Position numbers and translations under genes: made by a program. The notes below the pieces were generated by a model. It searched no databases. It worked only from the letters and a program-made list of their open reading frames with translations, and was not told where the DNA came from. This document shows, one piece after another, positions 45,169 through 54,100 of a stretch of DNA of 64,000 bases. Numbering within the stretch: the stretch's first letter is position 1; each line of letters opens with the position of its first letter. The stretch lies in contig NZ_NRTA01000001.1 of the NCBI RefSeq assembly GCF_002286735.1, positions 230,698 through 294,697 on the forward strand, in the 5' to 3' direction. The DNA is from Leptolyngbya sp. BC1307 (GTDB taxonomy: Bacteria; Cyanobacteriota; Cyanobacteriia; Phormidesmidales; Phormidesmidaceae).

Positions 45169-46041
45169 TTAAGCAGGGGTAATATTGGCTACCCGACCGC
45201 CTGATTTGTTGATTCGCTGTAGGGTCTGCGACAGTTCTTCGTAGGGCACCACTAGCGCCCGACTGCTGCGGCGGATGCTGGGATAACCAGGGAACCGCTG
45301 GCCTGACACTTCAATGCGATAGAGCTGACCGCGCTCTGTAGTACCGGTGGGTCTAGCAAAAGCGCGATTGGGAACATTGCCTTGCTTAGCGTCCCGGTAG
45401 GCCCAGCCGTTGCTGTCTGTGCCAGAGGGAGGCACCACTGCTGAGACGCTCCCTTGGGCTAGCTCGGCGGCGAGACGAGAGTCACTGCCTGCAATTTGAG
45501 CGCGATCGCTATTCGCATAGCCCCGATACAGGCTAAACATCCGCGTAAAGCCCGCAGTCTTTTGGCCAGTTTGCGTGTCGAACCCCCGGTAGTAAGGCAC
45601 GATTCTATCGCCGAAGCTGCTCTCATACTCTGCTGTATCAATGTACGAGTCGATATCGGCATCGAAGCCCTCGTTTTGATAGCGATCAAGATGCTCAACC
45701 ACTTCAGACTCGTCGTAGGGCGCTCGGCCTAGTAAGTGCTTAAAGTTCAGCTCAATCACGCGCGTTTGAAAGTTGGGGTACAAAAACTTCTCTTTGTACA
45801 GATCCGACTTAGCCACCGCGCGCACAAAGTCTCGAATGGTCAAAGCACTGTTGGTCACCAGAGACTCCAGCGTAGTAAGCCGCTGTGACTGCATGATATA
45901 GTCGTTGCCCAGCACCTGCCGGTAAACGGCATCAATCGCAGCTTGAACGTCGCCCGTAGAGAAATTGGGACGCAGTTCTACGGGACTTTGCTCAGTGAAG
46001 GCGGCGGTGCCCAACCGAGCGGACGCTGTTGTAATAGCCAC
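45169..46041 (-). CDS. cpcC1: Phycobilisome rod linker polypeptide CpcC1
   Basis: 290 residues. N-terminal PBS-linker domain (~20-150): [24 protein letters not shown]-like [40 protein letters not shown] and [17 protein letters not shown]-terminal CpcD-like domain (~235-288): [39 protein letters not shown]. It joins phycocyanin hexamers in the outer rod. Length and operon position match Synechocystis CpcC1 (about 291 residues). Confidence 0.95.
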   Translation of the reverse strand: MAITTASARLGTAAFTEQSPVELRPNFSTGDVQAAIDAVYRQVLGNDYIMQSQRLTTLESLVTNSALTIRDFVRAVAKSDLYKEKFLYPNFQTRVIELNFKHLLGRAPYDESEVVEHLDRYQNEGFDADIDSYIDTAEYESSFGDRIVPYYRGFDTQTGQKTAGFTRMFSLYRGYANSDRAQIAGSDSRLAAELAQGSVSAVVPPSGTDSNGWAYRDAKQGNVPNRAFARPTGTTERGQLYRIEVSGQRFPGYPSIRRSSRALVVPYEELSQTLQRINKSGGRVANITPA

Positions 46042-46110
46042 AGATATAGATCTCCTTAGACGACGGGATGAAATGTTTTTACTTGCTTTGAAAGCGTGTT
46101 TGTTGGCGGG

Positions 46111-46935
46111 TTAAGCCGACGTAATGCTGACAATCTGGCTGCCGCGCTTATTCAGTCGCTGCAAGGTGGCCGAAAGCTGCTCGTAGGGCACTGTGTATTC
46201 TTGAACGCCTAGCCGCACCTGCGGGGCTCGTCCGCCTGCTACCCCACGAGCTTTTTGAGAAACGCGAACCCGGTATAGCTGTTCGCGAGCGCCACCAGTG
46301 ACGCCTTGCAGCTCTTTACCGAGGGTCGATGTTCTAACTGGGCTGGCTGAGTTGCGGGCAAGTTCTGCGGTGAGGGTCGCTTTTTTGGAGTTGGCGCGAT
46401 CGCTGCTTGCCCGGCCTCTATAGAGCTGAAACATCCGCGAGAAGCCAACGGTCTTTTGGTTTCTTTGGGTGGCAAAGCCGCGATAGTAGGGGACAATGCG
46501 ATCGCCAAAGCTCTCCTGATACTCTAGCGAATCAATATAGCTGCTAATTTCAGCGTCATAGCCCTGCTGAATGTAGAGATCGACATGCTCAGAAATTTCG
46601 CTCTCATCGTAGGGCGCTCGGCCTAGCAAGTGCTTAAAATTCAGCTCAATAAAGCGCACCTGAGGGCTGTTGTAAAAAAACTTTTGTCTGTATAAATCCG
46701 ACATCGCCAGCGCGCGAACAAAGTCAACCACTCGAATGGCACCCTGCCGCAGCAAAGATTCAGCGCTGGTCAGCCGCTCAGAACTCATCACATGGTCGTT
46801 GCCAAACACCTGGCGATACGCCGACCAAATAACCGACTGCACGTCGTCTTCAGATGCATGAGGCCGTAGCTCGGTAGGCGACGATTGGGCGGGTTCAAAT
46901 CCTAAAAGTCTTGCAGAAGTTTCACTTGTCATCAT
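46111..46935 (-). CDS. cpcC2: Phycobilisome rod linker polypeptide CpcC2
   Basis: 274 residues, same two-domain layout as CpcC1: PBS-linker domain with [37 protein letters not shown] and [19 protein letters not shown], then a CpcD-like domain ([33 protein letters not shown]). It is the second linker gene, directly after cpcA, and fits the CpcC2 position and size (about 273 in Synechocystis). The two linkers here are clearly diverged paralogues and share a conserved linker core. GAGTTT..GGAT precedes ATG. Confidence 0.94.
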   Translation of the reverse strand: MMTSETSARLLGFEPAQSSPTELRPHASEDDVQSVIWSAYRQVFGNDHVMSSERLTSAESLLRQGAIRVVDFVRALAMSDLYRQKFFYNSPQVRFIELNFKHLLGRAPYDESEISEHVDLYIQQGYDAEISSYIDSLEYQESFGDRIVPYYRGFATQRNQKTVGFSRMFQLYRGRASSDRANSKKATLTAELARNSASPVRTSTLGKELQGVTGGAREQLYRVRVSQKARGVAGGRAPQVRLGVQEYTVPYEQLSATLQRLNKRGSQIVSITSA

Positions 46936-47074
46936 GGAATCCTCAAAGCTGACGCTAAAACTGTGTTTAATATCTAGAGTATTGTCTGATTGCCCCCACC
47001 CCAGTTCTCTCTCCTAATTAGTAATAAGAGGAGGGTGAGGGGATGAGGGCACTTCATCGGCAGTCGCTACCGGC

Positions 47075-47563
47075 TTAGCTCAGGGCATTGATAGCGTAGT
47101 CAATGTAGGAGTTAGCTTCAGTCGCTGCGTCACCATCTAGGCCATGATTAGCGCGAATGTGCTTAAGCGCTTCTACATACCAACTAGGCGACAGTTCAAA
47201 GGTGCTGTTGATTGCGCCAATGCCAGAGAGCAGATACTCATCCATGGGGCCAGTGCCGCCGGCAATCAGGCAGTAGGTAACCATCCGCAGATAATAGCCA
47301 ATGTCTCTAGCACACTTGGCTTTACCAGAAGAATTGGAGGCAAAATTGTTGCCTTCCATTTGGGTGGTGTAGGGAAACTTTTTGTAGACGGCTTGGGCGG
47401 CACCATCGACCAGGCTATCGGCGTTTTTGCTCAGGGATTGCGCGGCAGAGAGCCCGGCTTGAGCCTGACGGAAACGACCAAAGGCCACCTGAAGCTCTGA
47501 GCTACTGAGGAAACGGCCTTGCGAATCAGCGGTTGCAACCGCTTCTGTCATGGGAGTTTTCAT
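47075..47563 (-). CDS. cpcA: C-phycocyanin alpha subunit
   Basis: 162 residues, the standard CpcA length. [20 protein letters not shown] at the start; the chromophore-attachment Cys (Cys84) lies in [21 protein letters not shown]; the end reads [15 protein letters not shown] single phycocyanobilin is expected. It absorbs orange light in the phycobilisome rods. It is 68 bp after cpcB; the linker genes follow. Confidence 0.97.
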   Translation of the reverse strand: MKTPMTEAVATADSQGRFLSSSELQVAFGRFRQAQAGLSAAQSLSKNADSLVDGAAQAVYKKFPYTTQMEGNNFASNSSGKAKCARDIGYYLRMVTYCLIAGGTGPMDEYLLSGIGAINSTFELSPSWYVEALKHIRANHGLDGDAATEANSYIDYAINALS

Positions 47564-47631
47564 GGATTAATCTCTCTAAAGGATGTAAAAAGAACGAAGA
47601 TGAATGTGAAAGCGATTTTACACGCGAATGG

Positions 47632-48150
47632 CTAGCTAACGGCTGCGGCTGCTCGGTCAAAGTAACCGCCCAGTTCAGACATCAAAGAGCTGCAGTCGCC
47701 CTGAGTAATGCCGTCGCGGTTGTTGGCAATAGCTACAGCGGATTCTTTCATCTTGTTCACACCGGTAGCGACGGAGTTACCCGGTACGCCCAGGGCAGTG
47801 TAGGTTTCGCGGAGGCCGTTCAAGCAGCGGTCATCCATCACACTGACATCGCCGGTAAACATAGCGTAGGTGACATAGCGCAAAATGATTTCCATATCGC
47901 GCAGGCAAGCAGCCATGCGACGGTTGGTGTAAGCATTGCCACCCGGGGCAATTAGCTGAGGCTGCTCAGAGAACAAATCGCGCGCCGCACTGGCCACAAT
48001 TTCAGAAGCGCTGCCGGTAATCCGGTTAACGGTATCAATGCGCTTGTTGCCTTCGGCCACCATTTTATTGAGGGCGTCGATCTTGTCGCCGCTGATGTAC
48101 TCGCCCCGGGCATCCGCCTGAGAAATCACTTTGGTAAAAACGTCAAACAT
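47632..48150 (-). CDS. cpcB: C-phycocyanin beta subunit
   Basis: 172 residues. [40 protein letters not shown] carries the Asn (methylated in mature protein) and Cys82/84; the second chromophore Cys153 lies in [14 protein letters not shown]; the end is [10 protein letters not shown]. Two bilins are expected. It forms the alpha/beta monomer with CpcA. First gene of the operon, preceded by a ~470-bp regulatory region with an L-box-like repeat, then a pcyA remnant and an RcaC-type regulator on the same strand. Confidence 0.98.
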   Translation of the reverse strand: MFDVFTKVISQADARGEYISGDKIDALNKMVAEGNKRIDTVNRITGSASEIVASAARDLFSEQPQLIAPGGNAYTNRRMAACLRDMEIILRYVTYAMFTGDVSVMDDRCLNGLRETYTALGVPGNSVATGVNKMKESAVAIANNRDGITQGDCSSLMSELGGYFDRAAAAVS

Positions 48151-48623
48151 GTGAAAACATCTCCTGCTTTTGGAAAATGAGAATAAAACTGTCTCGATGC
48201 TGGTTCGTGGCTTGTGACCTTGGCTGCAGGTACGTTCTAAACCGGGCTGTATTACCTTGGCTCTGCCATAAATTCAGGCTTGCTGTGAAGAGAAGCGTAT
48301 CCCCCAAACAGCAGGATGGCAAAAGTTAGAACATTACTTACAATCTGTCACACTCAGCTACAGACACCCTCACTAGGCTGTTCTGTTGGCTTCAGCGCTC
48401 AAAGTCGCGACGGGTTGACGGCGAGGACTCAGGCGGTTTGAACCAGTAACTTGATTAAATCAATTCAGTTGTGCAGATCCTGTGCACAACAGTGTTGCTG
48501 ACTGGTTACAATCTCTCGAAAAAGCGCTAAAGCCTTGTCAAAAGCGCCTTTGAGGTGATTATGAAAGCGTTTTCACAAGTCTAATAAACTTCATATTCCG
48601 TAACAGAAGGGGGGGAATAGCGT
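48151..48623 (-). promoter_or_regulatory. cpcB upstream regulatory region
   Basis: About 470 bp without a gene between the pcyA remnant and cpcB. It holds the L-box-like repeat (48470-48487), a 13-bp palindrome TTGATT-A-AATCAA (48451-48463) and a candidate promoter with -35 GTGACA (48346-48351), 17-bp spacer and -10 TAACTT (48323-48328) on the reverse strand. That would give a leader of roughly 165 nt. Long leaders are usual for cpc operons. The ribosome-binding site is AGGAGAT before the cpcB ATG. Confidence 0.65.
48470..48487 (-). promoter_or_regulatory. L-box-like direct repeat upstream of cpcB
   Basis: On the reverse strand the sequence reads GTGCACA-GGAT-CTGCACA. The published RcaC-binding L box is TTGCACA-N4-TTGCACA; each half here differs at the first base only, and the spacing is exact. 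The same bases are part of the inverted repeat GTTGTGCA/TGCACAAC (48468-48490). The adjacent gene cluster encodes an RcaC-type regulator. Binding is an inference. Confidence 0.6.
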
Positions 48624-48815
48624 TTATTGAAAGCTCGGATGCGGAAACATCACACAGTGCAAGATATCCAGATTGTTCCCCACTTTGGCCAGTTCGATAT
48701 AGAGCTTGCGAAAGTGAGTCGTTTGATAGCAAACATTTTCGACTACCAGCCGTTCCCCTTCCAGGCTGCCTTCTACATAGCCTAAATCGGTCGGCATCAC
48801 TTCCCGTGCAGGCAT
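48624..48815 (-). pseudogene. pcyA: Fragment of phycocyanobilin:ferredoxin oxidoreductase (pcyA)
   Basis: A 63-codon frame ([55 protein letters not shown]) corresponds closely to about residues 40-100 of PcyA, which is normally ~245 residues (Synechocystis: [32 protein letters not shown]). The His of DILHC (His88, substrate-proton donor) is kept. The frame ends in a TAA where family members continue with LPxFGxD, and traces of that segment appear beyond the stop around a run of seven C. The N-terminal ~38 residues and the C-terminal 60% are absent from the neighbourhood. It begins 16 nt after the stop of the RcaC-type regulator. Non-functional as a reductase; a full pcyA must exist elsewhere if phycocyanin is made. 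Confidence 0.82.
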
Positions 48816-48833
48816 TGTGCAAAGCCCGTGCAG

Positions 48834-50720
48834 CTAGAGCGCCACCTGACGGCTCCGTTTTAGCCGATTCAGCACCCGGACTGCGAGATCTTTGCCCTGA
48901 ATGGGCTTGGTGATGTAGTCGTCGGCCCCTAGCTCAAACGCCCGCTCCTGGGTTGACCGGTCGGCATGGACGCTCAAAAACACGATGGGCAAATACTGCC
49001 ACTGCGGGTGGCCGCGCAGCACTTTGCACAGCTCAAACCCATTGATATGGGGCATTTCAATATCGAGAATGACCAGATCGGGCAGCACCTGATTAAACAG
49101 CGACCAAAAGCGCTGCGGGTTGGCCAGCGGCGTAATTTCTAAATTCCAGGGTTGCAGCAGTTGCATGACCTGCTTGAGATAGTGCGCGTCGTCATCGACG
49201 ATCATAATTTTGCGCAGATGGGAGCCCAAGTGGGTGGCTTGAGAAATCGCCTCCAAAACCTCAGACGGCACCACCGGATACTCCAACACCATCGTGCCCC
49301 CTCGACGGGTCAGATCCAGGCGATTGCCAAAGTCGGCCTGCGGCGTAATCACCAGCACTGGGAGCTGCGGCCAGCGCTGGGAGACCTGCGTGATAAATTG
49401 CAGCAGCATTTGCAAAATTGGCTCGTCGAGAATCGAGTCAGTTTCATCGGCGACCAGATTGATCAGCACCAAATCTGGCAAATCATTGGGCGAGTCGGCC
49501 TCTGCCTCAGAAGCGGACGGCGCTGAGTCCAGGGCTAAGCGCTGGGAGGCTTTGCCTATCGACGCAGCTACGGTGGTTTCGAAGCCCTGGGCGATAGCTA
49601 AAGCCATGATTTGCTCAATGTAGGGCATCTCGTTGACATCGACGACGAAAACAGCGGGCGGACGGGGCGTGTCATCCGGCGGGCTAATTAGCTTAGGTGG
49701 GTCATCTAGGGCATGGCCCAGCGTTGTCACCAGCGTGAGAAACTGTGAGGCTTGAGCTGATAAGGTCTCGCTCTGCAAAAGCTCTTCTATGCGCCGGGCC
49801 AAGCGATAGCCTTCCGCCAGGCCAAAGGTGCCCAACGTACTGGCCAGGCTGTGGGCGATGTGCTTGGCTTGCGCCTGCTGCTGCTCGCTCAGGCTTTGCT
49901 CCTTGAGCGTGCGGGCAATGTGCAGCAGCGTATTCCAGCGCTCTACGCTTTCTCCCTTGTGAGCGTTCCAGGCTTGGGTGAGCCCTTCTAAGTAGCGGTG
50001 GCGATCGCGCTGAGCAGGCGAAGTCGGTTCGCGCTGTGAAGCCAGTGCCCCGGTCTTTAGCCGATAGCCCAACCCATGTACCGTCTCGATCAAATCGCTC
50101 GGGGTTCCCGCAGCTTTGAGCTTGTGGCGCAGTCCACGAATGTGCGATCGCACGGTAGACTCGCTCGGAAATTCTTCTGAAGACCAGACTCTATCGAGCA
50201 GCGCCTTGGCGTTAAAGACCTGATGGCTGTACCGCAGGAATAGTTCTAGCAGCGAATATTCCTTGGCGGTGAGGGCCACAAGCTGCCCGCGATAGGTGAC
50301 TTCGCAGCTAATGGGATCGAGGCAGAGATCTCCCCAGGTTAAGACGGGGGTGGCTTCGGTCAGCGATCGCCGCAGCAAAACCCGAATTCGCGCCAGCAGT
50401 TCGCCAATGTCACAGGGCTTGACGACATAGTCATCGGCTCCGGCTTCAAGCCCTTTAATTTTGTCGGTTTGATCGTCTTTGGCGGTGAGCAGTAAGATCG
50501 GGACGCTGTAGCCCTGCGCCCGCAGCCGCTGGCAGAGCTGAATGCCGTTGAGCTTCGGCAGCATCCAGTCCAAAACAATCAAATCGTACTCAAAAGTAGA
50601 CGCGTAGGCCCAGCCGGTTTCACCATCGGCCACCCGATCTACTACATAGTGCTGAGCAGAGAGGTGCCCGCTCAGCAGCGTAGCAAGGGCGTCATCATCG
50701 TCAATCAATAAAACTCTCAT
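48834..50720 (-). CDS. RcaC-type multidomain response regulator (REC-wHTH-HPT-pseudoREC-REC)
   Basis: 628 residues. Domains in order: receiver 1 (~1-118: LLIDDDDALA, phospho-acceptor Asp51 in LIVLDWMLPKLNG, Lys101 in DDYVVKPCD); OmpR/PhoB winged helix (~128-225: VALTAKEYSLLELFLRYSHQ, ESTVRSHIRGLRHKL, VHGLGYRL); HPT-like helical domain with HSLASTLGTFGL (His near 290); a degenerate receiver (~350-490, Asn in LINLV replaces the Asp); and a C-terminal receiver (~505-625: IMIVDDDAHYL, LVILDIEMPHINGFEL, DDYITKPIQ). This is the architecture of RcaC (about 650 residues, Asp51, HPT, C-terminal receiver), the chromatic-acclimation regulator. Other cyanobacterial paralogues share it. The location between kinase/CheY debris and the cpc operon supports the RcaC reading. 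Confidence 0.75.
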   Translation of the reverse strand: MRVLLIDDDDALATLLSGHLSAQHYVVDRVADGETGWAYASTFEYDLIVLDWMLPKLNGIQLCQRLRAQGYSVPILLLTAKDDQTDKIKGLEAGADDYVVKPCDIGELLARIRVLLRRSLTEATPVLTWGDLCLDPISCEVTYRGQLVALTAKEYSLLELFLRYSHQVFNAKALLDRVWSSEEFPSESTVRSHIRGLRHKLKAAGTPSDLIETVHGLGYRLKTGALASQREPTSPAQRDRHRYLEGLTQAWNAHKGESVERWNTLLHIARTLKEQSLSEQQQAQAKHIAHSLASTLGTFGLAEGYRLARRIEELLQSETLSAQASQFLTLVTTLGHALDDPPKLISPPDDTPRPPAVFVVDVNEMPYIEQIMALAIAQGFETTVAASIGKASQRLALDSAPSASEAEADSPNDLPDLVLINLVADETDSILDEPILQMLLQFITQVSQRWPQLPVLVITPQADFGNRLDLTRRGGTMVLEYPVVPSEVLEAISQATHLGSHLRKIMIVDDDAHYLKQVMQLLQPWNLEITPLANPQRFWSLFNQVLPDLVILDIEMPHINGFELCKVLRGHPQWQYLPIVFLSVHADRSTQERAFELGADDYITKPIQGKDLAVRVLNRLKRSRQVAL

Positions 50721-50723
50721 TAG

Positions 50724-50834
50724 CTACGCAATATCGTCCCAGTCCAACAGCTTTGAAATTTCGCTGGCCAAAGAAAGCGGATTGAATGGCTTAAGAATCA
50801 TCCTGGCGACGCCCAGCTTTTGAAACAGTAGCCT
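50724..50834 (-). pseudogene. C-terminal remnant of a CheY-like response regulator (RcaF-like position)
   Basis: 35 codons ending at 50724 read LFQKLGVARMILKPFNPLSL, then ASEISKLLDWDDIA. This is the last quarter of a single-domain receiver, with the conserved Lys in KPFNP. The phospho-acceptor part is absent. It is joined upstream, in a different frame, to kinase sequence at about 50835, and its stop lies 3 bp before the RcaC-type gene. The small CheY would occupy the RcaF slot of a kinase-RcaF-RcaC operon. Confidence 0.7.
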
Positions 50835-51234
50835 GACGTTCTACCCAGATTTGACCGCCGTGTTGTTCTACAATTTTGCGACAGCTCGCAAGCCCCAATC
50901 CCGCCCCCCCTTTTTTGCGTGAATCAGAAGTATCGATCTGCTGAAACCGCTCGAAAATACTGTCTAGCTTGCCAGCAGGGATGCCCTGACCGTTTTCTTG
51001 AACGTAGAAAAGGGCCATAGCCGGGGGAATGCTCTGGTGATTTTGCGACAGGCGATCGCTCCCCCGAACCGTTTTGCCGGGGCTTGAACACTTAATGGCC
51101 ACACTCGCGAGGACTTCGGGCAGCGAAGTCTCACCAGAGGCGGTGAGGAGATGGGTCTCCATAGCGACATTTCCCGCAGCAAGCTTGGTAGAAACTTCAG
51201 CGGAAAGTTCAAATGCCTGATCGGTTGGAGACAT
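50791..51234 (-). pseudogene. C-terminal remnant of a histidine kinase ATPase domain
   Basis: The translated frame contains VQENGQGIPAGKLDSIFERF, DTSDSRKKGGAGLGLASCRK and EQHGGQIWVE, the G1/F/G2 boxes of a HATPase_c domain. The N box is degraded (LASVAIKCSSPGKTV, where a kinase has NLLSNAIKFS) and Asp of the DxGxG box is Glu. There is no dimerisation/His domain, no sensor, and after IWVE the sequence runs into CheY-like sequence in another frame. It cannot be an active kinase. The ~185 bp upstream of it show nothing recognisable. Confidence 0.75.
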
Positions 51235-51418
51235 CAGCAGCGGGTTCTAAATTGACGCATAGACTGCTCCTAATCTATGCGCAATCGGGCCAGACCACCG
51301 CACAATTGTTTTTATTCTTTAAGTTTCTAGATTGCTTTAGTTACCTAAGTTTACACCCGTCTTCGGGCCTTTCTACACCGCTCGCCGTTGCCTTCTCTAC
51401 AGGCGATTGATCGCAAGG

Positions 51419-52852
51419 TCACTCTGCAACCGCCCCCATACGCCGCGACTCCTGCCTCATCAGTAAAAAACCAACCCCCAGCCAAAACACCAGCAGCCCC
51501 GCTGTGATTAATAGCGTTACCCACAGCCCTAGCTGGGCAATCAAAGCCGGAGCCGCTGCGGTAAATAACCCGCCGCCGACAATCGGTTCAAAAAAGAGCT
51601 GCTTATAGGCGAAGCTCTCAAACGCGCCCGATTTGTTCTCCGGGTCAACCATTGTCAGCAGCAAAATGCCGGTCGCTGTCACTCCCATTGACTGCCCCAA
51701 GTCGCCAATGCCTTTCTCCAGCCAGTAGTCAGGGAAAATGCGCGGCGCATAGTATATAAAAAAGCAAATATTCCAGGCAATTCCAGCAATGCTCAGCACC
51801 AGGAATATACCTAAATTACCGCCAATTACCTGCAGGGAAATTGAGGCTAGGGCGGTGACGATCACGACATCGAGCGCCATGCCCGCGATGTTTTTAGTTA
51901 GCCTCGGAATAATCAGCGCGTCTAGTCCTAAGCGAACCATGCCAATTTGCACGAGAATGCCGCCAATCAGCGCCATTGGAAACAGCGGCACGTATTCCAT
52001 CATTGTGAAGCCGGTTTGCCCCCAGGTGAGCGTTTCGATCAGTACCAGACCCTGCTGAATTAGCCAGCCAAAGATCACGGCAATGCCGACAAAGCCAAAG
52101 TTGAGCGAGAGCGGATCGACCAATAAGCCTCTAGAGAGCTGCCGCCGCCGCGCTCTCACCTCTGGGTTATCAGAGTGAGTCAGCTCAGGAATGCCCTCTG
52201 AATCTTCTACTTCAGCTCGTTCTGTTTGGACATATCCTTTGCGGCGACCCCAGTCGGCGATAAACGTACCGGTGATAATGCCAGAGACAATGCCGACAGT
52301 TGCAAGTCCTAAGGCTAAGTCAGCGCCTTCTTCAAAACCTAATTCGCCCAGTGTCCCGGCCATACCACCTGCGGTTCCGTGGCCGCCTTCAAAGCCAATT
52401 TCAATCAGCGCCGCCGAAATCGGGTTGGCATCAAACAGCGGGATCAAAATAATCAGCGTGACTAGAATGCCGACGACGTACTGCCCCCAAGCCAAAGATT
52501 GGCCAAAGACCACCTGAGGCGCAGCCTTTCGCCAAATCGCGCCAGGGCTTGGAATGATTTCTCCTAAGAAGAGCGCGGCAAAAACGATATTGATAAAGAT
52601 GCCAGGTGACTGAGACCACACATCGCGAATCGCTTCAGTGAAGAGGCCACCGGAGAGCAGCGTGCCTTCTCCGCCTATGGACGTGGCGATCGCCCCCAAT
52701 ATCTGCGGCCCTAGAATTAGCGCGATCGCTCCAGCGACAATCGACTCCGGCAAATAGAGCCGCTGAATCCAGCGCACTCGCTGCTTGACAAGCCGCCCCG
52801 CCAAAATCAGCAGTGCAATCCAGATAAAGGCAAAGAAAACTTCTTTTAACAT
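51419..52852 (-). CDS. gltS: Sodium/glutamate symporter-like transporter (GltS family)
   Basis: 477 residues with two pseudo-symmetric sets of about five membrane helices. Features: YLPESIVAGAIALILGP, GFEGGHGTAGGMAGTL (the conserved GGHGTAxG loop of GltS), a charged central loop (~205-240), and FEPIVGGGLFTAAAPALIAQL near the end. GltS proteins import glutamate with Na+ across the inner membrane. It is somewhat longer than E. coli GltS (401 residues). It stands alone between the kinase remnant and the nitrilase cluster. Confidence 0.87.
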   Translation of the reverse strand: MLKEVFFAFIWIALLILAGRLVKQRVRWIQRLYLPESIVAGAIALILGPQILGAIATSIGGEGTLLSGGLFTEAIRDVWSQSPGIFINIVFAALFLGEIIPSPGAIWRKAAPQVVFGQSLAWGQYVVGILVTLIILIPLFDANPISAALIEIGFEGGHGTAGGMAGTLGELGFEEGADLALGLATVGIVSGIITGTFIADWGRRKGYVQTERAEVEDSEGIPELTHSDNPEVRARRRQLSRGLLVDPLSLNFGFVGIAVIFGWLIQQGLVLIETLTWGQTGFTMMEYVPLFPMALIGGILVQIGMVRLGLDALIIPRLTKNIAGMALDVVIVTALASISLQVIGGNLGIFLVLSIAGIAWNICFFIYYAPRIFPDYWLEKGIGDLGQSMGVTATGILLLTMVDPENKSGAFESFAYKQLFFEPIVGGGLFTAAAPALIAQLGLWVTLLITAGLLVFWLGVGFLLMRQESRRMGAVAE

Positions 52853-52965
52853 GGTAGTAATGCAGCAGTAGCTTTTAGACGAAGGCGGTTGGTTAAGACT
52901 AAGGATGCGTCTTTGATGCGTATTTACGCTTAAATTAGCTGCGCTTGCTGTAGTAATGCTTACCG

Positions 52966-54090
52966 TTAAATGGACTGAAGCTGCCGGTAGAGATCGAGGT
53001 GCATCTGCGCTGAGGTTTGCCAGCTATAGCGCTGGGTGATGGTCTCAGGGCTGATCGGGCGCGGTCTGGGCTGTGTGATAGAGAGCATTCCAGCGGCGAT
53101 CGCCTCTACATTTTCTGGCTCTACCAAACAAGCCTCCTCAGATGAGAGAAATTCGGTAAAGGGCGCTCGGTTAGCAGTTAAGACAGGGAGACCGGAGGCG
53201 ATCGCTTCCAGTACCACCAGTCCCCACCCTTCTTTAACTGAGGGAAAGACAAACGCATCCGCCAGCCGGTACAACGCTGGCAGCATCTCATCTGGAACCA
53301 CGCCTGGTAAAACCAAAGCCTCTTTGAGGTCATCGACTTGAGCGATGGCCATAAACGCATCTCGATAGTCCTGATAGTCGAACAACGTTGCCCCGCCCGC
53401 GATCACCAGTTGAGCCAATGGCTGGGTCGCTCGAACCTGTTCAAACGCCTGTAGCAGCCGAATCGAATTTTTGCGGGGCTCAATTCCGCCTACCGTCAGA
53501 TAAACCGGCTGTCTGTTAATCCCGTAGGTTTCAGCGACCAGATTTTCTAATCCATCGGGCTCAGTGGAGAAGCGATCGCTCACGCCATTGATCACCCGAT
53601 GCGCTGCTATCCCATACTCAGTTTTCAACACCTGTTGCCATAGGTCGCTCACACACAGACAGCGATCCGGCTGATAGATAGACTTTTCCTGACAGTCTTG
53701 CAGGTAAGGACTGCGAAAACTCTCAATATGGTGAACTGTCCGTAAAAAGTGAGGTATGTCCCCCTTCTCTCTCAGCAGCGCCAACGCATTTGCACTCAAA
53801 CAATCCTGCGCATGATAAACATCAAACCGCTGCAAAAGCCCTTCAAAAAATAGAACAAACTCACCAATTCGCTGTTTGATCAAACCATCAATATCTCCCT
53901 CGTAAGGGTCAGCTGGCACCGCGCACGTCTGAAAATCGACCTGGCGGTGAAATCCTTGACCGTCCTTATCTAGCGCAAACACACAGGGCTGATGACCCAG
54001 CTTACACAGGGCGTCTGCTAGCTCCAGCGTATGTATAACGCTGCCGCGAGGTTTTGTAGAATAGGTTAATAATGCGATCCGAAGAGACAT
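52966..54090 (-). CDS. Glycosyltransferase, MSMEG_0565 family (Nit1C cluster)
   Basis: 374 residues from ATG 54090 (MSLRIALLTYSTKPRGSVIH), the usual start for this family; earlier ATGs at 54123/54141 overlap the upstream gene. GT-B fold of GT4 type: LELADALCKLGHQPCVFALD, the E-x7-E site KEGWGLVVLEAIASGLPVL. It is the last gene of the nitrilase cluster and almost always found with it. Its acceptor is unknown. Confidence 0.9.
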   Translation of the reverse strand: MSLRIALLTYSTKPRGSVIHTLELADALCKLGHQPCVFALDKDGQGFHRQVDFQTCAVPADPYEGDIDGLIKQRIGEFVLFFEGLLQRFDVYHAQDCLSANALALLREKGDIPHFLRTVHHIESFRSPYLQDCQEKSIYQPDRCLCVSDLWQQVLKTEYGIAAHRVINGVSDRFSTEPDGLENLVAETYGINRQPVYLTVGGIEPRKNSIRLLQAFEQVRATQPLAQLVIAGGATLFDYQDYRDAFMAIAQVDDLKEALVLPGVVPDEMLPALYRLADAFVFPSVKEGWGLVVLEAIASGLPVLTANRAPFTEFLSSEEACLVEPENVEAIAAGMLSITQPRPRPISPETITQRYSWQTSAQMHLDLYRQLQSI

Positions 54091-54100
54091 ATTAGGAGCA

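Noticed and set aside
46885..46915. A GGTTCAAATCC stretch resembling a tRNA T-arm
   Set aside because: It lies inside the cpcC2 coding region and no acceptor, D or anticodon stems can be drawn around it.
48559..48822. An 87-codon reverse frame overlapping the pcyA remnant
   Set aside because: The other frame (48624-48815) carries clear PcyA motifs. The 87-codon frame has none, apart from a possible frameshifted trace after the stop.
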